From: Brevibacillus_C sp046036945
GTDB taxonomy: Bacteria; Bacillota; Bacilli; Brevibacillales; Brevibacillaceae
DNA: 64,000 nt
Assembly: GCF_046036945.1 (NCBI RefSeq)
Contig: NZ_JBJQOQ010000008.1
Location: 62,001 to 126,000, forward strand
Direction of reading: 5' to 3'
The notes below the pieces were generated by a model. It made no database searches and was not told the DNA's origin. It saw only the letters and a list, made by a program, of their open reading frames with translations. Below, in pieces: positions 58,872-64,000 of the stretch (within the stretch, counting starts at the first letter, position 1; the number at the start of each line of letters is the position of its first letter). The translations under genes and the position numbers were made by a program.

Positions 58872-59765
58872 ATGAAAAAAACCGCGAAGTTCAGGCAGTT
58901 GATTCAGTCGAAAAACCTGGAGTTCTTAATGGAAGCACATAATGGACTGGCCGCGAAAATCGTCGAAGAAGTCGGCTTTAAAGGGATTTGGGCCAGCGGA
59001 TTAACGATTTCGGCAAGTCTGGGAGTGCGGGACAACAACGAGGCTTCCTGGACCCAGGTACTGGATGTTCTGGAATTTATGAGCGACGCCTCAAGCCTGC
59101 CGATCTTATTGGACGGGGATACCGGATACGGAAACTTCAACAACGCAAGGCGATTGGTGAAAAAACTGGAGCAGCGAAATATTGCCGGGGTGTGCATCGA
59201 AGATAAGCTGTTTCCCAAGACCAACTCATTTATTAATGGCCGGGCCCAGCCGCTCGCCGAGATCGACGAGTTTTGCGGCAAGATCAAAGCGATGAAAGAC
59301 GCGCAGTGTGACGATGATTTTGCGGTCATCGCGAGGGTGGAAGCCTTTATTGCCGGCTGGGATCTGGCGGAAGCGCTGCGGCGGGCAGAGGCGTATCGGC
59401 AAGCCGGTGCAGATGCTGTCCTGATCCACAGCAAGCGGGCAGATGCGGCGGAGATTGAAGCGTTTATGGCGGAATGGGGCGGCAGACATCCGGTCGTAAT
59501 CGTCCCGACCAAATACTACGCCACTCCCAGCCGGCGTTTTGCGGAGCTGGGGATCAGTCTGGTCATCTGGGCGAACCACAATCTGCGGGCATCCATTCAG
59601 GCGATGCAAACCATTTCCCGCCAAATTTTTCTCCAGGAGAGCATCGAAGCGGCGGAGGGCAGCGTGGCCCCCTTGGATGAGGTATTCCGGCTGCAGCAGG
59701 CGGACGAACTACAAGCCGCCGAAAAGAAGTATCTCCCTTTCAAAAAAACAATTCAGGGGGATTGA
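58872..59765 (+). CDS. aepX: Phosphoenolpyruvate phosphomutase
   Basis: Rearranges phosphoenolpyruvate to phosphonopyruvate, forming the C-P bond. The 297-residue TIM-barrel protein carries the diagnostic EDKxxxKxNS motif as IEDKLFPKTNSF (about 117), and DGDTGYGN upstream with the Mg-binding Asp. This motif separates true mutases from isocitrate-lyase-like relatives. It is the first gene of the phosphonate operon and lies 3 bases before aepY. Confidence 0.95.
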   Translation: MKKTAKFRQLIQSKNLEFLMEAHNGLAAKIVEEVGFKGIWASGLTISASLGVRDNNEASWTQVLDVLEFMSDASSLPILLDGDTGYGNFNNARRLVKKLEQRNIAGVCIEDKLFPKTNSFINGRAQPLAEIDEFCGKIKAMKDAQCDDDFAVIARVEAFIAGWDLAEALRRAEAYRQAGADAVLIHSKRADAAEIEAFMAEWGGRHPVVIVPTKYYATPSRRFAELGISLVIWANHNLRASIQAMQTISRQIFLQESIEAAEGSVAPLDEVFRLQQADELQAAEKKYLPFKKTIQGD

Positions 59766-59768
59766 TTC

Positions 59769-60905
59769 ATGCTGGAGACAAACGAATTCGGAGCAGAACT
59801 GCAGAAATGGGGGTTTGCCTTTTTCAGCGGCGTCCCGTGCTCCCTGTTGAAAAATCTGATCAATTACGCGATCAATGAATGCGAATACGTTGCCGCGGCC
59901 AACGAGGGAGATGCCGTGGCGATCGCGGCGGGCGCCTATTTGGGCGGAAAAAAACCGGTTGTCCTGATGCAGAATTCGGGCTTGACGAACGCCGTGTCTC
60001 CCCTGGTCTCGCTCAACTACCCGTTTCAGATTCCGGTGCTGGGATTTGTCAGCCTGCGGGGGGAACCTGGAGTGCCTGATGAACCGCAGCACGAACTGAT
60101 GGGGCAGATTACGACACAACTGCTGGACTTGATGCAGGTAAAATGGCAGTACCTGTCGGCCGACATGGAGGAAGCCAAGCGGCAGCTGCGGCAGGCAAAC
60201 CAGTGCATCAACGGCAACCAGCCTTTTTTCTTCGTCGTCAGGAAAGGAGTCTTTTCCGCAGAGCCCCTGCAAAGACAAGCGACCCCAGCCCGATCCAATC
60301 ACAGCAAAACATTCAAAAATAGGGAGGATCAGCTGCCCACCCGCCGCGAAGCCCTTGCCGTCATCCATGCATTAAAAGGAAGCCGCACCGTACTGCTCGC
60401 CACGACTGGAAAAACCGGCCGGGAATTGTACGAGATCGAAGACGCCGACAATCATCTGTACATGGTCGGCTCGATGGGCTGTATCAGTTCGCTAGGGCTG
60501 GGATTGGCCCTGACCCGGAGGGATTTGGATATCGTCGTCATCGATGGAGACGGCTCGCTGCTCATGCGTATGGGAAGTCTGGCGACAAACGGCTATTACG
60601 GCCCGCCCAACATGCTGCATATCCTGCTCGACAACAATGCCCACGATTCGACCGGCGGCCAGAGAACGGTGTCAAACCAGACTGACTTTGCGGCGATTGC
60701 CGCTGCGTGCAGCTACGAAACATCGGCTTATGTCCACAGCTTGAAAGAACTGGAGGACGCGATCAAGGAATGGAAGCAGTCGCGCGGATTGACCTTTCTC
60801 CACTTGCGGATTGCAGCAGGCTCGAGCGGGCAGCTCAGCCGTCCCAAGACAAAACCTGCCGAAGTAAAAGAGCGCTTGCAGCGCTTTGTTCAAACATCAT
60901 CCTGA
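59769..60905 (+). CDS. aepY: Phosphonopyruvate decarboxylase
   Basis: A ThDP enzyme converting phosphonopyruvate to phosphonoacetaldehyde, which pulls the unfavourable mutase reaction forward. The 378-residue protein has the N-terminal pyrimidine-binding domain (AANEGDAVAIAAGAYLGG with the ThDP Glu; MQNSGLTNAVSPL) and the C-terminal diphosphate-binding motif VIDGDGSLLMRMGSLATNG...NNNAHDSTGGQ (shown by its GDGSLLM and DNNAHDS elements). CAGGGGGATTG precedes the ATG. Part of the aepX-aepY-phnW unit. Confidence 0.94.
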   Translation: MLETNEFGAELQKWGFAFFSGVPCSLLKNLINYAINECEYVAAANEGDAVAIAAGAYLGGKKPVVLMQNSGLTNAVSPLVSLNYPFQIPVLGFVSLRGEPGVPDEPQHELMGQITTQLLDLMQVKWQYLSADMEEAKRQLRQANQCINGNQPFFFVVRKGVFSAEPLQRQATPARSNHSKTFKNREDQLPTRREALAVIHALKGSRTVLLATTGKTGRELYEIEDADNHLYMVGSMGCISSLGLGLALTRRDLDIVVIDGDGSLLMRMGSLATNGYYGPPNMLHILLDNNAHDSTGGQRTVSNQTDFAAIAAACSYETSAYVHSLKELEDAIKEWKQSRGLTFLHLRIAAGSSGQLSRPKTKPAEVKERLQRFVQTSS

Positions 60906-60925
60906 CTTGCGGAAGGGGAGTCCTT

Positions 60926-62056
60926 ATGCAGGGGGTAAAGCGAAACATTTTACTAAATCCAGGTCCTGCGACAACGACCGACACGGTGAAATACGCACAG
61001 GTCGTGCCAGATATATGTCCCCGAGAAAGCGAATTTGGCGATTTGATGGAATACGTATCGGAGGAGCTTACCCGGCTGGTGGCCGACCCCGCGGAGTACA
61101 CGACCGTCTTGTTCGGCGGCTCAGGTACGGCAGCGGTTGAAGCGATGCTCACCTCTGTCGTGGATGAGGATGCGGTATTAATCGTGAACAACGGGGCCTA
61201 CGGCAAGCGGATGTGTGAGATTGCCGAAGTGTACGGGCTGCCTTTTCTGGAATGCAAGAGCCCTGCTGACGATGCGATTGACTTGGCCGCGCTGGAAAAC
61301 ATGATCAAAACCGCTCCTCGAAAAATAGCCCGGCTCGCTGTGGTTCACCATGAGACGACAACCGGCCTGTTGAACGACATTGCTTCAATTGGCGAGATCT
61401 GCCGCAAGTACCAGATTGACATGCTCGTCGACGCGATGAGCTCGTACGCAGCCGTCCCGATCGACATGAAGCAGACGAATGTCAGTTTTCTCACAGCAAG
61501 CTCCAATAAAAACCTGCAGGGGATGGCAGGCATCTCGTTTGTCATCGCCCGGCGGAGCAAATTGGAGGCGATGCGGGAGAGGAAACCGAGAAACTACTAC
61601 CTCAACTTATACGCGCAATACAAGTTCTTCCAGGCAACCCGGCAGATGCGCTTCACCCCGCCTGTACAAACCTTGTACGCGCTCAAGCAGGCGATTGAGG
61701 AATTAAAGCTGGAGGGGGTGAGCGGACGGTACGAAAGGTACAGCAAATCGTGGGAAACTCTGATGGACGGGCTTGCCCGGCTGGGGCTTGCCACGATCGT
61801 GCCCAAGCAGCATCACTCCAAAATCCTGACTTCTGTCCTCGAACCGGATTGCGAGGGATATGATTTCGACGATCTGCACGACTATTTGTACAGCCGCGGG
61901 TTTACAATCTACCCCGGGAAAATCGAGGCAACGAAAACCTTTCGAATTGCGAACATCGGCGATATTACCTACAAGGATATAGAAGTGTTTTTGCAGTTAT
62001 TGGAAGAATGCCTCAGACAGATCGGTCATGCCTGCAGGAAGGGGGACGGCCAGTGA
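60926..62056 (+). CDS. phnW: 2-Aminoethylphosphonate:pyruvate aminotransferase
   Basis: In this biosynthetic setting it should convert phosphonoacetaldehyde to 2-aminoethylphosphonate. The 376-residue class V aminotransferase has LLNPGPATTTDTVK at its start, the substrate/PLP loop FGGSGTAAVEAML, VHHETTTGLLND, and the PLP lysine in TASSNKNLQGMAG (about 193). ATG 60926 with GGAAGGGGAG upstream is preferred to far-upstream frames inside aepY. The enzyme also occurs in AEP breakdown, but the mutase and decarboxylase neighbours point to synthesis. Confidence 0.93.
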   Translation: MQGVKRNILLNPGPATTTDTVKYAQVVPDICPRESEFGDLMEYVSEELTRLVADPAEYTTVLFGGSGTAAVEAMLTSVVDEDAVLIVNNGAYGKRMCEIAEVYGLPFLECKSPADDAIDLAALENMIKTAPRKIARLAVVHHETTTGLLNDIASIGEICRKYQIDMLVDAMSSYAAVPIDMKQTNVSFLTASSNKNLQGMAGISFVIARRSKLEAMRERKPRNYYLNLYAQYKFFQATRQMRFTPPVQTLYALKQAIEELKLEGVSGRYERYSKSWETLMDGLARLGLATIVPKQHHSKILTSVLEPDCEGYDFDDLHDYLYSRGFTIYPGKIEATKTFRIANIGDITYKDIEVFLQLLEECLRQIGHACRKGDGQ

Positions 62057-62215
62057 GCAAGGAGCCCTTCTTGCCCGAGACGCGCAAACTGTCGCAGCAC
62101 ACTTTCCGCGAGTTTATCCCATTTCCGCAAGCTGGGGGACCAAGACATGTACGACCGCATCAAGGCGTACAAAGAGGATAAAATGCCGAAACTCGGCAAC
62201 AAGCAATTTTGTTAA
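62053..62215 (+). pseudogene. Frameshifted small gene after phnW
   Basis: A GTG overlapping the phnW stop, with GGAAGGGGG upstream, opens MSKEPFLPETRKLSQHTFRE and reads for 42 codons. From about 62126 another frame gives a more protein-like ending, RKLGDQDMYDRIKAYKEDKM and PKLGNKQFC plus stop at 62213. Joined, they would give about 53 residues, or they may be the two ends of a gene that lost its middle. The family is not recognised. Confidence 0.4.
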
Positions 62216-62228
62216 GGATTGATTCAGA

Positions 62229-63005
62229 ATGAATAAATGGGAAAAATATACATTTCTTCACGGGGAGACTCAAATCCGTTCCATGCTGCCAGAGACGCGG
62301 TTGATGACGGCGGATCACGTGCAGGGGATGCTTCAAAAGCACGGTTCCATCATCTTGAAGCCGATCGATGGAAGCGGCGGGAGAGGAGTCATTCTCGTAT
62401 CTTCCGCCGAAAATGGCCGCTCTCTGATCCAGATTAAATTGACCAAACAGACGGCAGCTAACCGCGATCTGTTTTCTGTTCTCACGAACGAAATCCTGGG
62501 GGACTTTCTTCCCTATTTGAACGGTATGGACATCAATCAGCTGCTTGCGTCAAGTTATATAATTCAACAGCGGATACCCCTCGTTGAAGCAGATCATCGC
62601 CCCTTTGACATTAGGGTCATGGTACAGCGAAAAAGCGATTCTCCGTGGACAGTGACAGGCAAGCTGGCGAAGTTGGCTGACAGCGGTTATGCCATTACGA
62701 ACGTGAATCTGGGCGCTTCGATCCTCCCCGTGGAAACGGTACTGGCGCGTTCGCTCTTGCGCGAGCATTCACAAAAAAAATTGCTGTCCCAATTGGATCA
62801 AGCCGCACTGCTGGTCGCCCGGCGGTTTCAACAAAAGCTGCCGGTCATTCGCGAAATCGGCTTAGACATGTGTTTCGATCCCCAGGGGAATCCGTGGATC
62901 ATCGAAGCTAATTTCAAACCCCATGATTACCTGTTTCTAGCCTTGGAGGATAAAACGATGTACCAGGCTATCCAGGAATACAGACAAAAGGAGGGAGAAA
63001 ATTGA
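62229..63005 (+). CDS. YheC/YheD-type ATP-grasp protein
   Basis: A 258-residue ATP-grasp enzyme, related to the endospore-coat-associated YheC/YheD proteins. The ATP-binding GSIILKPIDGSGGRGVILVS (about 39-58), the central PFDIRVMVQR (about 121) and the Mg-binding MCFDPQGNPWIIEANFKP (about 217-234) are the expected elements. Such enzymes join a carboxylate to an amine or thiol. Its place directly after AEP synthesis suggests that AEP or a derived compound may be a substrate; this is inference. The next gene overlaps by 4 bases. Confidence 0.8.
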   Translation: MNKWEKYTFLHGETQIRSMLPETRLMTADHVQGMLQKHGSIILKPIDGSGGRGVILVSSAENGRSLIQIKLTKQTAANRDLFSVLTNEILGDFLPYLNGMDINQLLASSYIIQQRIPLVEADHRPFDIRVMVQRKSDSPWTVTGKLAKLADSGYAITNVNLGASILPVETVLARSLLREHSQKKLLSQLDQAALLVARRFQQKLPVIREIGLDMCFDPQGNPWIIEANFKPHDYLFLALEDKTMYQAIQEYRQKEGEN

Positions 63006-63262
63006 ATATTGATCAGATCATTAACCGCATCAAAAGCGTTCCAAAAGAAAAATGGAACGACGAAGAAACCTTGAAATCACTGTTTCGACAGACTGCCAAT
63101 GAAGCGGGAAAATCGCTTACCGAGGATGAGATTGACCAGCTGTTCCAACAGTTCAAAAGCTTGCTGGAAGGGGGATCACAAGAAGCGCTGCTTTCGCTTT
63201 TGCTGCGACACGGGATAAGCAAGAGCCAGCTCGATGAAATGGGGGAAAAGTTCCAATCGTAA
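63002..63262 (+). CDS. Hypothetical acidic helical protein, 86 residues
   Basis: Not recognised. It is predicted to be almost entirely helical and charged (WNDEETLKSLFRQTANEAGK, EDEIDQLFQQFKSLLEGGS). The TTG start overlaps the ATP-grasp stop (TTGA), with AGGAGGGAG upstream, so it is translationally coupled to that gene. Confidence 0.6.
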   Translation: MNIDQIINRIKSVPKEKWNDEETLKSLFRQTANEAGKSLTEDEIDQLFQQFKSLLEGGSQEALLSLLLRHGISKSQLDEMGEKFQS

Positions 63263-63323
63263 CCGCTGTCGGGCCCCGATTGCTGCCTGGTTGAACTTTT
63301 TGTTCCCGAATGCTCTGTGTCCG

Positions 63324-63351
63324 TTGACAAATCACGTTGTTCGATTATAGT
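63324..63351 (+). promoter_or_regulatory. Sigma-A promoter of the TrmB-type regulator gene
   Basis: Consensus TTGACA and TATAGT are spaced by 16 bases, 34 bases upstream of the ATG. Confidence 0.75.
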
Positions 63352-63368
63352 TGGTAGTATACTAACCA
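63352..63368. promoter_or_regulatory. Imperfect palindrome overlapping the regulator's transcription start
   Basis: TGGTAGTATACTAACCA is a near-palindrome (TGGT-AGTA/TACT-AACCA) directly downstream of the -10 box and 17 bases before the regulator gene, a typical place for an autoregulatory operator. Confidence 0.5.
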
Positions 63369-63385
63369 CGTAAAAGGACCTGACT

Positions 63386-64000
63386 ATGGAGAACATTTAC
63401 AAGGAATTGCAAAAACTGGGGTTTTCCCAATACGAGTGCAAGGCCTATGTCGGCTTGCTGAAGCATTCTCCTGTCACCGGCTATGAGATCAGCAAGCGCA
63501 CCGGGGTGCCCAGGTCGATGATCTACGAAGTGCTGGGAAAGCTGCTGGACAAAGGGGCCGTCTATACGGTTCCGTCCGAACCCGTTAAGTATTCGCCGGT
63601 CCCTGCCGCCGAGTTGATTGACCGATTGCGGAAAAGCTTTGCGCAATCGTTCGACTTTTTGGAAAAGAGCCTGGCCGCATTGGAAGGGGAGCGCGAGACG
63701 GATGTGATCTGGCACATTCGCAGTGATGAGCAGGTGCTGGCTGAAATGTTGGAGCTGGTCGGCAGCACCCGGGAGGAGCTTTGGCTGTCCGTATGGGAAC
63801 AGCAGGTTCCGTCCATCCAGGCGGCGGTCGAAAGGCGCATCCGGGATGGCATCCATGTGTTTTCCATACTGTTTGGCGCTCCCGAAACCCAGCTTGGTTA
63901 TACCTGCCATCACAACTACATGACGCCGGATGTCGTAAGGGACCGGATGGGAGGCTGCTTGACGATTGCCGCGCGTGACGGGGAAGAAGTGCTGATCGCC
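63386..64000 (+). CDS. TrmB-family transcriptional regulator, cut by the window end
   Basis: 205 codons are visible and the frame is still open at the last base. The N terminus is a TrmB winged helix (about 1-75, YKELQKLGFSQYECKAYVGL, GYEISKRTGVPRSMIYEVLG), followed by the start of the TrmB C-terminal region (about 110 on, VIWHIRSDEQVLAEMLELV). AAAGGACC precedes the ATG. It is separated from the phosphonate operon by its own promoter, so it may control what follows beyond the window, or that operon. Confidence 0.88.
   Translation, partial: MENIYKELQKLGFSQYECKAYVGLLKHSPVTGYEISKRTGVPRSMIYEVLGKLLDKGAVYTVPSEPVKYSPVPAAELIDRLRKSFAQSFDFLEKSLAALEGERETDVIWHIRSDEQVLAEMLELVGSTREELWLSVWEQQVPSIQAAVERRIRDGIHVFSILFGAPETQLGYTCHHNYMTPDVVRDRMGGCLTIAARDGEEVLIA

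Noticed and set aside
1..64000. Defence systems, prophage genes, CRISPR arrays, rRNA and tRNA genes
   Set aside because: Both strands were read for these; no recognisable nuclease/helicase defence cluster, phage structural gene, CRISPR array, rRNA or tRNA was seen.

Overview
The window reads as the chromosome of an endospore-forming member of the Bacillales, most like Brevibacillus or a close relative in the Paenibacillaceae. Evidence is the set of sporulation genes (safA-type coat LysM protein, a CotS/YutH-like kinase, bofC, spoVB, a SpoIID/LytB protein, a YheC/YheD ATP-grasp protein), strong AAGGAGG-type ribosome sites with frequent GTG and TTG starts, and a gene order that follows the Bacillus subtilis block pheA - safA - bofC - ruvAB - queA - tgt - yajC - yrzE - spoVB - comN - secDF - recJ - apt - relA - dtd - yrvJ - hemZ - hisS - aspS - 6S RNA - yrvM. 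The genus is an inference; no rRNA is present.

Layout. 1-2930: thrC (5' end outside the window), thrB and pheA, amino-acid synthesis. 3051-5026: two spore-coat genes. 5094-7352 (minus): a secreted 2',3'-cyclic-nucleotide phosphodiesterase/nucleotidase. 7671-11136: ctc (L25), bofC, a GlnK-type sensor kinase and a broken GlnL-type response regulator. 11274-13608: ruvCAB and a DUF2905 gene. 13755-18792: SpoIID/LytB protein, queA, a ruined germination-gene remnant, tgt, yajC. 18851-25567: yrzE-like, corA, spoVB, comN, secD and secF as separate genes, a cation diffusion facilitator. 25641-31027: recJ, apt, relA.

31030-34807 is foreign-looking, AT-richer DNA lodged between relA and dtd. It holds an ECF sigma factor with its overlapping anti-sigma gene, convergent with an exported protein carrying six tandem 16-residue repeats and a copper-amine-oxidase-like stalk domain, bracketed by two copies of a 57-bp repeat. 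The conserved order then resumes (dtd, yrvJ amidase, hemZ, T-box, hisS, aspS, 6S RNA, tcdA) to 43435.

43475-51255 is a fructosamine (Amadori product) utilisation island: an FrlR-type regulator with three copies of the operator GGTATATACC, FrlD kinase, a sugar ABC transporter without its own ATPase, FrlB deglycase and an FrlC-like epimerase. It is flanked by about 210-bp direct repeats derived from the 3' end of the chemoreceptor gene that follows it.

52941-58726 joins a helix-turn-helix/periplasmic-binding-fold regulator, an IS200/IS605-type end, an assembly seam (one N inside an exact 163-bp duplication), an acetyltransferase, and a modABC-like molybdate operon behind a 44-bp perfect palindrome. 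58872-63262 is a phosphonate operon (aepX, aepY, phnW) that should make 2-aminoethylphosphonate, followed by an ATP-grasp gene. A TrmB-type regulator runs off the right end.

A recurring oddity is genes reduced to their start and end joined out of frame (10247-10854, 17033-17195, and possibly 44760-44869 and 62053-62215). No tRNA, rRNA, CRISPR array or intact transposase gene was seen.
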